This document shows, piece after piece, positions 1-9,408 of a stretch of 15,529 nt of DNA. The stretch is from Phoronis ovalis (lineage: Eukaryota > Phoronida > Phoronidae), in the NCBI GenBank assembly GCA_028565635.1, contig JAOXYB010027346.1:1-15529 (forward strand). Reading direction: 5' to 3'. The notes beneath the pieces were generated by a model. It made no database searches. It was not told where the DNA came from and saw only the letters and a program-made list of their open reading frames with translations. Both the position numbers and the translations under genes were made by a program. The stretch's first letter is position 1, and every line of letters begins with the position of its first letter.

Positions 1-235
1 TATATATCATACATAAATTGCGAGGGGTGAACTAACTCTGTGGTTGCCATACGTACCTTGTGCTGAACGATTTTATAATGAGTGATTAACGATTACGTGT
101 GACAGTCGGTGGATGCAAGGCAGCCCTGTAGAAGTTCTCATAGCAACTTTGTTGATTAGAAACAAGTTTAAGAAAAATTACTCGACTGACTTTTTAAACG
201 TTGCACAACATTACGCGATGATAAAACTTGCCTAC

Positions 236-322
236 CTGTACTCCAACCCAGTAATGGTTACTCTCCTTCCAGTCACTGAATTTTGCCCCACCTTTAAATG
301 ATGAACGTACTTTACAACTCAC
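236..322 (-). CDS. VWDE-like gene exon 7, last one visible
   Basis: The acceptor TTTTTTAATTACAG (AG at 324-323) and donor GTACAG|GTAGGC (GT at 235-234) bound an 87 nt exon, phase 0 at both ends. It encodes VSCKVRSSFKGGAKF, then SDWKESNHYWVGVQ. Its Cys probably pairs with the single Cys of exon 6 (FNFNCHI), completing an Ig-like fold; that pairing is inferred. A weaker acceptor inside it (AAAG at 293-292) would shorten the exon and leave phase 1, which does not fit exon 6. Confidence 0.75.
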
Positions 323-3300
323 CTGTAATTAAAAAATCTTGAACATGCAAACAGAGATAATAAAATCAAAGGTATTTTACATAGATTTAAGTTAATAAGC
401 GGAAGTTTTACATTACAACGTGCTGGTTTTGATTGTTTGTCTCATAGTTTTGTTTCATATTGGCACCTACAAGGGTATCAAACATAGCTAAAATTGAAAT
501 ACAATTCATACTTCATTCCGTCTTCTAAATTTAATTTATCATAAAAAAGGTGATTGAAAAACTCGTGATAGCACTTTTACAGGGATTTACCATAATTATA
601 AAGTAAGTACCCGGGATCGAGTAAGTACCCTAATAATGGTAAAATAAGGGCCAGCTGTACGTATAGGTACTCAAGGCGATAAAACTTGGAAATAACACTG
701 GTATAATAAATTATAAACTTCACAAGAGCTTCGAAAACAAGATATTATTTTTAAGGCGATTAATCTTGCATTTAAACACCCGGTCGCAAATGTTTTTTTA
801 AATTTAATCCTTGGGAGATAAGTTTTTTGTTTAACTATTATATGTAGTAAATAAAAGCTTAGGAAATGATCTGACAAAAAATAATTAAGCAACATTACCT
901 TGTGGTGAATTGTGGGAAGTTGAAAAAGGGGGCCAATTGTCTATGGACAGTTCTTTGCGACATAGTCCTTGTATCATGATCATGATATTTTTTAAAATAT
1001 TACTATGAAAGGTAAGTTAGTTTGACACATTGTCATGTACACTTAAGGTGAAGAATTTCATGTAGTTGAAAATATCATGTTCATGTATTATTTGACTCCG
1101 GCTTTAAACTGTCCATGACATCACTATATTTACTCAAATGAATAAATTACAGATAATCGCTTTAAGATATTAATTAAAACCAATTTATAATTCGTGAAAA
1201 GCAGCTTAAGGGAACATTTCAATTATCTTGTACTGAATAAGAATTTTGATATAATTTACTAAATGTTGCTATTGCTTGGGTACAGTTAACGTTTTGGCCT
1301 GGGACATGATCCTATCTTTATTTTTAGTGTACATAGTTCATGCTAATCGTGTAACTGTGTCAACTATCTTGTGCACTGGATTTGGAATTAAAATTATCTA
1401 AGTATATTTCATATTTCTGATTATAATATTTGTGAGTGACTGTTATTAATTATTTGTTTAAAATCGAATGATCTTTACTGCTGACAAATCATCAAATGAA
1501 TAGTTATCTAAGTTTGTTATATTGTGTTTAGATTAGGATATGTAAAACATATCTTAGATTCAGCACATAATTCTTTCTTTAATGGACGGTTACCGTACGC
1601 AGTCAAGGTTTTCCAAAGCATACATTTTTTTGAATATCATACGATTGCTGGAATAATTTTACAAAATAATATCAACATGCTGCAATTTAAATAACCACGA
1701 GTTGGAGTGTTTTCACTATGAACACAGCCGAAAATGCTAATTTTAATCATAAAATATTTGCTCCATGTTAGACATTTAAAATCCAGTGATATTTCCCGTT
1801 GTTCTAAATATACAATAAGCAGAAAAACTTAGTATATAACAATAAACACAAAACTCTAACGGCATGAAAACAAACATTAGAATTTACCGCTTTTCCCATA
1901 TTTCCTGCAAGGAATTTCTGGTCCATTGGCACAATACGCTGGTTCCCGATAGTTTGCATCTTAGGTACCGTTGCAACTTCTTTATGGTCAAATAACCACG
2001 TGACCTCAAATACAGCGTCAGTTTCCTTTGCCGGGTAATCAATATGACAATTAAAGTTGAAAGTAACGGGTTTTGTGTCTTGATATTCTATGTCTGGTCC
2101 AGACATTGTTGGTTCTTTTATTCTTGGCCAGGCATCTAAGCGGAATGAAAAATATTTAAAACGATTTTGAATTGGGACACAGTCTGTCTCAGGGATAGTG
2201 TTCATGTGGGAGAGATAATGTTTCACACCGGAGCTTCACAATGAAACTGTCTAATATATGTGCTAGTAAATAAAGGTACTAAAATACGCGCCGTATTTAA
2301 GATACTATATTTTTTCAATATATACAAACTGTTCTGTATAACGATGAGGTTTTAGTGCATTTTAAGGCGCAACTGAAGGTGACAAAGATGACATTTAACA
2401 ACCTAATGCATCTGAACCAACAGATTTGATGAACAGCTTTTGACTTTAGCATGCAGCTTACATCTCCAAATGTGCACTAATATTAATCATGATCAAGTCA
2501 TGAACGCAAAGCATTATACGAAGCTCTATACTGTTTGATTTAATTTGAAAGACATTTGAAGAAATTAACCTTCAGATATTGTTTTATCGTCCGTTTCTGC
2601 CCAAATATGGCTTATTTTGTGAATGATGAATACCGTTACGTACTTACCTTTGCAAGGTGTAAATCCAGTAACAGAGAATTCCTCTGGACCGCACGGCGTT
2701 TCTGTACCTTTAAAACCAGAAATATTTTTTTGCAAAAAGTACTCCGAAAACCATGCACTTTTACAGTTTAGTTTGAATTTGTGTACTCTGTATATTGAGA
2801 CGTGTATTATTTTATTCCCTATAACAGCCCAACGATAATAGGAATTACACCTCCCTCATATAAGTAATAATAATAAAAATACAATAATAAAATTTATATA
2901 GTGCCATGTATCTGACAGAGTAATTCAAAGGCGCTGAAGTAAAATATAAGGGGTGTTAAAGCAAAACTATCTATACCCATCATTATTTACAAGACATAGG
3001 GTTATATATCCAAGTATTGCTATCTGTAAATTTAAGAGAGAAAATCAAATCACAGTATTTTTTAAAATGTCAGAACGATATTCATGCAGATTGTATAGCT
3101 TTCAATATCTCTTACCAGCGCAGTAAGCCATGGAGCAGCCGGGTGTTCTTTTCAACCTGTAGACATAAAAATCTTTACCATTATCGCTGCACTTCTTGAT
3201 CCCCACAGGCCAACTCATCCCACAACAGGCATCCTATCAAAGGAAATACAGGAAATCCTATGTACATATAGCATGTGTCTTTGGCTATTATTTGATAACA

Positions 3301-5335
3301 AACAGACTTCAATTCAAGGGAGGAGGTGGTATCCTAATGCTTAAAAGGCAGCTTTAGCGTGGATATTCATCATGAAATTGCGAACGTGCTGCGAGAAGCG
3401 TTTTTCCTACCTTGGGACAGTTTTTGTGTGATGTTAATTAATGACACGCTGCGTTTCATTGCGTCAAACACGACCGTATGTTATTCTAAAATTCGATTAA
3501 AATAAACTCACAGCATTTGGATCAAATGTCGGTACGTTTACACAGGCAGTAAGGACAACTTCTCCCTCTTCAATGGTAGGGTGGGCACCGTTCAACCAGA
3601 CTGGAGCGTGCGTGCCACAAGTAAATTGCTTCACGCAAGTAGTTGGAATCTTACCACCTTTTAATCAATAAATAAGAAAATGTTCACGTAATAACTATTG
3701 ATTAGATTTAAATTTATTTGTGGTAGCAATGGTTCAAACGAGTTCGTAAGCTTGTAAATTATATCCCTGGTCCTTAACCATGAAAATGGAATACTATTTT
3801 TAGCCTTTCTGTGGGGGGGGGGGGATAATGAGATATTTTTGTCAGCTTGAGTTATATAGTATTTTGCAGGATTTCAACTTTCAGAAATATTAAATATGCC
3901 GTTTTTAGGAAAGTGTCTGTTTTGCAAATTACCGTATATACTTTCTTATAGCAGTATTAGAAAATCAAATATCCTCATATGTAGCTCAGCATTCATTACA
4001 TCACGCAATGAATGTATGTTGGGTTCCAATTCTTTACGTACATCATAAAAACCTGAATGGATGCGTTCGCGTGCGAAGATATTTGTCATCATTTTAGTCA
4101 ATACAAAAAAGAGAGATAACATTAAAGGTATATTCAGCTGAGCAGTGTAATCAAAATGTACTCATACATTTATACCGGTGCAATGCAGAATTTATACCTG
4201 TGATTCGAAAATGCAATTTTGAATCCTGTTACAGTGTAGATATTATGTCACTCATGCTGATAAAAATGAAACATTTTTTAAGATAATGACAGTGCCGTTA
4301 TCAAGAGTGCTTGCTTCAACTTTGTAGTTACCAGATATCTGTAAATTCTATTTCATATTTCTTTCATTTATAATTGTGCGATAATAAAATCAAATCAGTA
4401 ATTTCCTACCTGCTTTGCTCGTGAATCTGTACCATGAATCTAACAAAGCGCGATCACATAGCAGCTTAGCCGTTTGTTCAGGTTTGTAACCTGCACTACG
4501 ATGAGGTTCATCAAGTGACTTGTAAGTCTTGCATGGATCGGTCTGCGCAAGAGTAGCTTGAGGGCCCGGAAAATTGTACAAATTGAAGAGGTGATATTTT
4601 ATGTTACATTATAACAAGAAGCAGGACATCTGACCATATAAATAAACAAATCAACAGATGAAATCCAAAATATGTAATTTCATTAAAAAAGACTGTAAAA
4701 CATACTTGAACAAGTCATAGAACTATAAAACAAACTTGAATAAGTAGTTATAGAACCGATACAGGTTTCGTGCCTGCGATTAAAGTGTACGTGTAAGAGG
4801 TTGTTAATTCATGAAGGTATACATAACCCGGATACATAATAGTGCGCGCATTAACCAAAACATTCTTATCTGTCAAATACATTGCAGTAAGATTTCATAC
4901 AGGCAACATTTACTTCACAAAAACAAAATTTGTAAAATGAAAAAAGCAGTTTAATTTAGAGAGCAAGTCTTGAAAGTAAATATGGTTTTGCATTCAAGTT
5001 AAATGAATTTATTAGGTACGACGTATAATTTATTTATTTTTTACAAGTAGATACACATGGGATTATTTATGCCGAGCCCATCTTAAAAACATCATCAATC
5101 AGGGAACCAATACAAAAAAGAGTGATGACAGAACCGCAATAAAGCAATGTTGGTATCCAAAAACCAAAGGAAGACTGGCAAACTTTAGATTATCCCTTCT
5201 ATGAGATGGACAAATTGAACAAAAACAGTTGTACATCATCCAACAAATCGAAATTTATTGTAAAATAGCTAGCTTACCTTGGAAAAATGCTAACAGAAAC
5301 ACAGCCGTGATGTAATTCCTATCCATTTCTACCAT
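236..5335 (-). CDS. VWDE-like secreted protein with D8C module, 5' part, seven exons, 3' end outside window
   Basis: Seven exons (5335-5278, 4556-4410, 3657-3512, 3233-3116, 2707-2648, 2135-1888, 322-236) join with consistent phases 1,1,0,1,1,0 into 288 codons. Residues 1-23 form a signal peptide. Residues 26-155 match the D8C cysteine module found in uromodulin, GP2 and VWDE proteins: DPC, SLDEP, WYRFTSKAGGKIP, CGTHAPVWLNGAHPT, CC and FYVYRLKRTPGC are in the family order. Residues 158-176 are a small Cys-bearing link. Residues 178-288 (WPRIKEP, FEVTWLFD, GNMGKA, VSCKV) resemble the region that follows D8C in VWDE-type proteins. The product should be extracellular and disulphide-rich; its molecular role is not known to me. 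VWD and EGF domains, expected further on, are not seen and would lie left of position 236. Family assignment is from remembered conserved motifs. Uromodulin-like or another D8C protein is the alternative. Confidence 0.82.
323..1887 (-). other. Intron 6 of the VWDE-like gene, no gene seen
   Basis: This is the longest intron of the gene (1,565 nt), AT-rich with short chance ORFs on both strands. The only structure I see is a short direct repeat, GAGTAAGTACCC-like, at about 601-631. A minus-strand stretch near 895-960 is open and ends at a donor-like CACAAG|GTAATG, but it matches nothing I recognise. Confidence 0.6.
1888..2135 (-). CDS. VWDE-like gene exon 6: PRIKEP-type extracellular domain
   Basis: The acceptor TTTTTCATTCCGCTTAG (AG at 2137-2136) and donor AAAGCG|GTAAAT (GT at 1887-1886) bound a 248 nt exon, phase 1 in and phase 0 out. 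It encodes WPRIKEPTMSGP, VTFNFNCHIDYPA, VFEVTWLFDHKEV and FLAGNMGKA. The alternating hydrophobic pattern with one Cys and one Trp suggests a beta-sandwich. The open frame continues upstream to an ATG at 2226, but the family resemblance starts exactly at the acceptor. Confidence 0.85.
2136..3115 (-). other. Introns 4 and 5 of the VWDE-like gene, flanking exon 5
   Basis: Intron 4 (2708-3115) and intron 5 (2136-2647) are AT-rich with GT-AG ends. Several short plus-strand ORFs here are antisense to exon 5 or lie in the introns and show no family resemblance. I see no repeat or RNA gene. Confidence 0.55.
2648..2707 (-). CDS. VWDE-like gene exon 5: small cysteine-bearing linker
   Basis: A 60 nt exon between acceptor TTTTAAAG (AG at 2709-2708) and donor AAAG|GTAAGTA (GT at 2647-2646), phase 1 in and out. 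It encodes TETPCGPEEFSVTGFTPCK, which looks like half of a small Cys-rich repeat (CxP...F...G...PC). It is supported mainly by the very good donor and by phase fit on both sides. Skipping it would also keep the frame, so it could be a cassette exon. Confidence 0.68.
3116..3233 (-). CDS. VWDE-like gene exon 4: end of D8C module
   Basis: The acceptor TTTCCTTTGATAG (AG at 3235-3234) and donor GCTG|GTAAGA (GT at 3115-3114) bound a 118 nt exon, phase 0 in and phase 1 out. It encodes DACCGMSWPVGIKKC and FYVYRLKRTPGCSMAYC, matching the CC, FYVY.L and PGC...YC end of D8C modules. The phase-0 entry matches exon 3. Confidence 0.88.
3512..3657 (-). CDS. VWDE-like gene exon 3: middle of D8C module
   Basis: The acceptor TTGATTAAAAG (AG at 3659-3658) and donor GCT|GTGAGT (GT at 3511-3510) bound a 146 nt exon, phase 1 in and phase 0 out. 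It encodes GKIPTTC, CGTHAPVWLNGAHPT and EEGEVVLTAC. The THAP.WLNG.HP motif is the most diagnostic part of D8C/VWDE proteins, and the join to exon 2 restores AGGKIP exactly across the intron. Confidence 0.9.
3813..3824. repeat. G12 homopolymer run
   Basis: Twelve consecutive G on the plus strand (C12 in the minus-strand transcript) in intron 2 of the VWDE-like gene. It is likely to vary in length and to be prone to sequencing error. Confidence 0.95.
4410..4556 (-). CDS. VWDE-like gene exon 2: first part of D8C module
   Basis: The acceptor CCCTCAAG (AG at 4558-4557) and donor GCAG|GTAGGA (GT at 4409-4408) give a 147 nt exon, phase 1 in and phase 1 out. It encodes DPCKTYKSLDEPHRS and WYRFTSKAG, the classic opening of a D8C module, with two cysteines (residues 28 and 53). 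An internal CAG could also serve as acceptor, but it would break the phase with exon 1. Confidence 0.88.
4694..4755. repeat. Two-copy tandem repeat of about 30-32 bp
   Basis: Two adjacent copies share the pattern TRTAAAACAWACTTGAAYAAGT followed, after a variable spacer, by TAGAAC (4694-4723 and 4724-4755), with a few substitutions and a small indel. It is intronic and is probably a simple local duplication. Confidence 0.7.
5278..5335 (-). CDS. VWDE-like gene exon 1: start codon and signal peptide
   Basis: ATG at 5335-5333 opens MVEMDRNYITAVFLLAFFQ, a short charged start followed by a hydrophobic core, which is a typical signal peptide. An in-frame TAA at 5368-5366 closes the frame upstream, so this exon holds the true start; the second ATG at 5326 is an alternative. 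The donor is CCAAG|GTAAGC (GT at 5277-5276), phase 1. Confidence 0.8.
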
Positions 5336-5889
5336 ACAGGAAAGCTGGCAAAATGTGGTTGCGAATTACGAAACCGTTTCCAAATTTACATATCACGATT
5401 ATGTGTACTTGGACTTTATCAAACAGGCAATTACAAGTGTTCCTATAACTTTATAGGGGAGTACAGGAATGTTGTTGGAATTGTAATAACTATCTCAAAA
5501 TACCTTAGTTTTGCATGCACTTGCAAATGTCAGAGACAGATACAGATATTCGTATTAGTGTTTTGCTGTGCATAGAGATGAATCTTGAAGAGCGCAGAAC
5601 GAGTCTGGAAGAATCTAGGTGTCGACTGACCCGCAGCATTTTTTGTTTTCAATTTTTAGTCACACCTATTCCTGCCTTCTGAACCACTCTGTGACAGTTC
5701 ATATATTCCGATCTTTAAAGTTAGTTTGGTTGTAAAATATTTAGTAGGACAAGCCACCCTATCACTATAGTTGCCACATAAGTCTGAACAACAACACCCC
5801 ACCTACATACCTGCAAATTTTACTCACCTTTGACGCTAAATAAAGATACCAAGTTCAGCAAAAAAAAAATCTTGTAAGTGAGGAAACAT
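5336..5889. other. Upstream flank of the VWDE-like gene, no gene seen
   Basis: Presumed promoter and 5' UTR region. Apart from the candidate TATA box and the in-frame stop at 5368-5366, I see no ORF or repeat that I can name. The right end grades into the retroelement fossil. Confidence 0.5.
5450..5455 (-). promoter_or_regulatory. Candidate TATA box of the VWDE-like gene
   Basis: TATAAA on the minus strand lies about 115 bp before the start codon, inside the near-palindrome CCTATAACTTTATAGG (5442-5457, plus strand). It would place transcription start near 5420-5425 with a 5' UTR of about 85-90 nt, if no upstream non-coding exon exists. TATA-like strings are common in AT-rich DNA, so this is tentative. 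Confidence 0.35.
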
Positions 5890-6064
5890 ATATAACTTAC
5901 ATGTGGACAGCGGGCAATTTCTGCTCCCATCAATAATTGTCAGGTCGATGGCATCTTCTTTGAAAGGTTGCCCCTCATTCTAGAATTCTCTCAGAAGCTG
6001 GACCGTCGCAGTTGATCAGGCTCCAGTAAGTGATAAAGTTGCTGCTTTTTGCTTTTTTGATGTT

Positions 6065-6487
6065 TTACTTCATAAAGGCTTTCTTTGCAGTTTTCTCAAT
6101 ACTTAAGGTCTTCATCATTCTCCAAACACTTGCTGCAATAAAGCCTTTACATCCAATTTCACCTGGCAAATTATGACATTGCCAACCATTGCCTGCGAAT
6201 GAATGACTAGAGTAGACCTTGATACTTAAGTAGCTTTGTGGGCTTCTGTGATGCCGCTCTCTCAAGGTACTGTCAGTTCCATCAATAGCACCTGTCATAC
6301 TGTCGGACCAAAGTACAATGTCTGGCCTCAAAAGTGTTGTTATAATATGGCATTGGAAAACAGCCATTGCGCCTATATGCACAATCATCTCCCAGTCGTT
6401 GGCCATAGCAAGTAGACTAGCTACAACACTCTTATGTGAATCACCTTGATTTTGAAATAGAATGAGCGTCTTTGATATCTTCTTCTT
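6065..6487 (-). pseudogene. Decayed C-terminal fragment of a retroelement polyprotein
   Basis: On the minus strand, an open frame from about 6487 reads KKKISKTLILFQNQGD, then LLAMANDWEM, TTLLRPDIVLWS and finally GEIGCKGF. This resembles a conserved module, DWEM...LRPDIVLWS...ELTVPWE...EA...GW...PVEVGCRGF, often found after reverse transcriptases in invertebrate and fish genomes; that link is from memory. The ELTVP part is present only in the next frame (6282-6265) and is followed by TGA where the family has TGG for Trp, so there is a frameshift near 6283, a nonsense change at 6264-6262 and a second shift before NGWQCHNLP. No reverse transcriptase domain remains nearby. The degraded homology may run on to about 5890. 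Non-functional relic. Confidence 0.7.
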
Positions 6488-6499
6488 TTCCTTCTCTCT

Positions 6500-8317
6500 T
6501 GGTGATGCATTTTAATACTTGGCATTCCGCTAATTATACCTGTCACTTGTCAGTGCAAAATGCATGAAGTTACTAGACGAGTATACAAATATATAATTAA
6601 ACAAGGCCTGAGATTTGGATGTGTGTTGTTTCCTAAACAAATCTACAGAATTTATGACTGATCTGTATAGATGGCCACTGAGCCCTTTAACTAAAGAAGG
6701 ATTGTAAAATACAGTGACGTGTTAACCCATGAGTTGTGTCAATTTATTCGTGCAGAAAGGACAGAGAGGTTCGGATTACAATTAATGTGTTCACATTTTA
6801 TTTCTTGATTACTACCTCATTAATACTTTATAACTTCAAGCGTGGTTTTGATCGTTTAAAAACATGAAATAATATCTGTTTCTGATCTTTTACATGCTGT
6901 CTCGATTATATCAATCCCAAAAATGAATGAAAAGTATAAAAAGATATTAAAATATTTCATGTCGTAAAGCAGTTTTTTTTGCAAAAAATCCTCTTACATG
7001 TATAACAAAATTCATGCATGCACAAATTTAGATGGTGAAAATTAATAATTTATCTCATCAATCAAATATACATGTGGTTAAATTATGGAGAATTGTGGAA
7101 CTTTGACCAAGCAAAGATATTTATAGAATTGCAGACAAAAATAAATTGTGCCAGCATGAGTTACAAAGATTTATATTTTTATTATACTTTTTAACAAATA
7201 TTCTGCAGTGAACGTATGTCCTGCTTACTTTGTGTACCATTATGCACGCACTGGACGAAGGTTTGAATGTGCGTGACAAGATTAAACAACAGACGGAAAT
7301 ATGAGACTGATGGGCGAGCTGCCTGTATATTAGAATATGATATAGCAAGCTGTAACAGGGCAATAGTGAGCCAGTGACATGTGAATTGATTGCCTGTAAA
7401 TTGTTACGCTGTCATATCCCAGGTCTTGTGTTATATTTTTGGTTACACGTATCCCATAAAATTCTTGGCACAGATAATGTTAATAATTCTAAAAATTAGG
7501 ATGAGATAAACGGTGTCCTATATGCTGATAACCCATGGTCTTGCCGAGCTTATACATGATTATCATTTATAAACGATATACTCATTCACCATAATATTTG
7601 AATACCGATAAACAGAAGTGGTGAAGTCTAAAAGAAACAAAATTTTGTCCGCTAGCGGTGATTTTTATCTTTGGTAATATGATAAATTTTCAATGATATC
7701 AACCTCAGCTTGAGACCTATTTGTTGTTAAAAATGTACAGCTGAATGCTGAACATGGTAACATTTAATTGGGTTAATTGTGAGGTAATTAATTTGGCGCA
7801 TTCAAGTTTTTATATTTGATTGGCAGTGTGGTCGCAGCTCAATTTGACGATCCTGCTAATTAATATATAATTTTATTTTAAAATAATTATATATAAGTTT
7901 CCGATATAATTGTATTTATTATAAAAATAAGAACTTTTTCAGGTATTTTGTCAAGTTCAAATATCCTGATTAATCTTGTTAACCCAATCTTGATACATCG
8001 CCTTTTGCACAAATATGTCGATTGAATTTTTTGGACTTTTTTTCTTACTATCAGTAATTAGTTGTCATGCTATCAGCAAATGAATTTAGGCCATCTCATG
8101 CGTTCCAAACAGTGAGTGTCTTTTATAAATATAATTATGCTGATGAATGAACGAATAGTTTTCATTCTTATTAATGCAATTTTTCTCAAAATTAACACTC
8201 TTCTTATGCATAAAAAGAGATCTTGCCAAAAGTTGTCAATTTGCTCCACCATATTGGATTTTTCGCAAAAGACTAACCATCATTTTTGTGTTTCTGCATG
8301 TGTGCGTGTACGAGGGT
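6500..8317. other. Intergenic AT-rich region, no gene seen
   Basis: About 1.8 kb with only short chance ORFs (for example 7121-7363 minus and 8116-8328 plus) that have no recognisable domains and low-complexity AT-driven composition. A 30 bp imperfect palindrome sits at 7864-7893 (TATATAATT...AATTATATA). I found no tRNA-like, rRNA-like or SINE-like segment. Confidence 0.6.
7864..7893. repeat. AT-only imperfect palindrome of 30 bp
   Basis: TATATAATT (7864-7872) pairs with AATTATATA (7885-7893) around an AT-only centre. It may extrude a hairpin, but such palindromes arise easily in AT-rich DNA. Confidence 0.5.
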
Positions 8318-8420
8318 CAGGGTCATAACTTCTACTTATAACGCGTAAAAAATGATTTTTAACGCGTAATAATAAATATTCATTACGCGTTATAAATTGA
8401 CCAATCAGGGAGCTCCAAAT
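8318..8420 (+). repeat. Left terminal inverted repeat of the DNA element
   Basis: 103 bp that pair with 9569-9671. The repeat contains three ACGCGT sites (8341, 8362, 8385) and one GACCAATCA, and ends at GAGCTC(C/G)AAAT. The three mismatches lie at about 8382, 8408 and 8416. Confidence 0.92.
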
Positions 8421-8513
8421 CATTATTATAATTTTTACGCGTTATAATTCAATTTATTACGCGTTATAATTCGATTTATAACACGTAATAATTCGATTTA
8501 TTACGCGTAATAA
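8341..8513. repeat. Left array of ACGCGT palindromes
   Basis: Exact ACGCGT at 8341, 8362, 8385, 8437, 8459 and 8503, plus a degenerate AACACGT near 8481. The copy at 8498-8513 is the perfect 16 bp palindrome TTATTACGCGTAATAA. Three lie in the terminal repeat and three inside it, so the array is wider than the inverted repeat itself. Confidence 0.9.
8497..8502 (-). terminator. Candidate polyadenylation signal of the mini-gene
   Basis: AATAAA on the minus strand shortly after the TGA at 8525-8523. It overlaps one of the palindromic repeat units, so its presence may simply reflect the repeat. Confidence 0.3.
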
Positions 8514-8522
8514 GTCGACCAA

Positions 8523-9376
8523 TCAAAATAATTGATACACATTTCGGCTCTGTAAAACTATTTTCGGCGCCATTACATGGAATGACTGATCTGTGGAAGT
8601 CCCGGTGTCTGAATAAATATTTTTTTCATTATAACTAGTGGTATAAAATGCTTCTATTGGTGTTAAAACAGTTCTGAAATAAATCCAATGTTCTGTTATT
8701 AGAAGTTGTTTCAGTCTGAAAAATTATTTTAAAACTTTCCAAATAGAAATTCTAATCATAACCCTGGACCATTAATGTTATGACCCATAACCACATACTG
8801 AATGATATCCACATTTTGTGACTGTTGATACCCCTGACTCTGATTGGTCAATATTTCATTCCTATACTGCTTATAAACAACTGTCTGCTATGCCACCTAT
8901 TGATGTTACATAGTTACAGACAGTGTGTTGCGTGAGGTCAGTCGTTAGAAACATATATAAATTAAAGCATAAAAATACACATATGATACTGTATTCAACT
9001 TTAAGCATTATAAACAGCAAAATTGGCAGAGAGCTTATCAGTTTATTCTAGCAACTGTTTTATGTACACATAATTCATTTATTAAAAAACTCCAATCAAT
9101 GTTTCTAACGACTGATGTCAGTCTATATTACTGGTGAACAATGCTTGCAATGATTGATATTTTGTAGGTGTGTGTAGGTTTGGGAAATCAGTTCTTACCC
9201 CTTAAACAACATTGACTAGGTCTACTCTCCCTACTAAATGCAGATCAAGAAAATAGTTTGAAATTAGATACTTACTCTGTAACTAGGTCTGGTGCAGTGT
9301 TAGCTTCTTCTTCTGACGTATTTAAGGCAGAGGCAAACGCAGTTTGAATCTGCAAGATCCTATTTCTATCTGCCAT
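8523..9376 (-). CDS. Candidate two-exon mini-gene inside the DNA element (83 aa)
   Basis: Exon 1 (9376-9276) starts MADRNRILQIQTAFASALN, followed by an acidic SEEEAN stretch, and ends at the perfect donor ACAGA|GTAAGTATC (GT at 9275-9274), phase 2. A good acceptor, GGATTTATTTCAG (AG at 8675-8674), opens exon 2 (8673-8523), which in the matching phase reads 49 codons (from TVLTPIEAFYTTSYNEK to NVYQLF) to TGA at 8525-8523. An AATAAA lies about 21 nt past the stop (8502-8497). Upstream are a TTTTCCCGCC site and a CCAAT box. I recognise no domain; it is not an identifiable transposase. It could be an accessory element gene, or the first exon of a deleted transposase spliced by chance to an AT-rich open stretch. 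Splice phase and polyadenylation fit are the only support. Confidence 0.42.
8941..9112. mobile_element. Nested 172 bp inverted-repeat element (MITE-like)
   Basis: GTCGTTAGAAACAT at 8941-8954 is the exact inverse of ATGTTTCTAACGAC at 9099-9112. The flanks TGAGGTCA (8933-8940) and TGATGTCA (9113-9120) match at 7 of 8 bases, as expected for an 8 bp target-site duplication of hAT type. These flanks are themselves partly palindromic, which makes the exact ends ambiguous. There is no coding capacity. It lies in the putative intron of the mini-gene, so it entered the larger element after that formed. Confidence 0.65.
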
Positions 9377-9408
9377 ATAAAAAACATTGCCGAAAGTATG
9401 TTCAAACA

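Larger units (their letters stand above)
3658..5277 (-). other. Introns 1 and 2 of the VWDE-like gene, flanking exon 2
   Basis: Intron 2 (3658-4409) carries a run of 12 G at 3813-3824. Intron 1 (4557-5277) carries a two-copy repeat of about 30-32 bp at 4694-4755. Otherwise the sequence is AT-rich without recognisable genes. Confidence 0.55.

Noticed and set aside
1-235. Possible exon 8 of the VWDE-like gene
   Set aside because: Donor- and acceptor-like strings exist, but the phase-0 reading hits a stop soon and the remaining frames do not look like the family.
113-301. 62-codon plus-strand ORF
   Set aside because: It is antisense to exon 7 of the VWDE-like gene, which has splice sites and a phase fit; the plus-strand translation has no family features.
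601-631. Short direct repeat around AAGTAAGTACCC
   Set aside because: Two copies of about 12 bp only; too little to call an element.
671-895. 74-codon minus-strand ORF in intron 6 region
   Set aside because: I tested it as a missing VWDE exon because it contains SCEVYNLL. Its acceptors do not give phase 0, and exon 7 already joins exon 6 directly.
895-960. Minus-strand open stretch with donor-like end CACAAG|GTAATG
   Set aside because: No acceptor of matching phase and no resemblance to the gene family; the direct exon 6 to exon 7 join leaves no need for it.
2556-2838. Two overlapping plus-strand ORFs of 71 codons
   Set aside because: Both are antisense to exon 5 and its introns; low-complexity translations.
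7121-7363. 80-codon minus-strand ORF
   Set aside because: No domain, no splice context, amino-acid composition typical of random AT-rich DNA.
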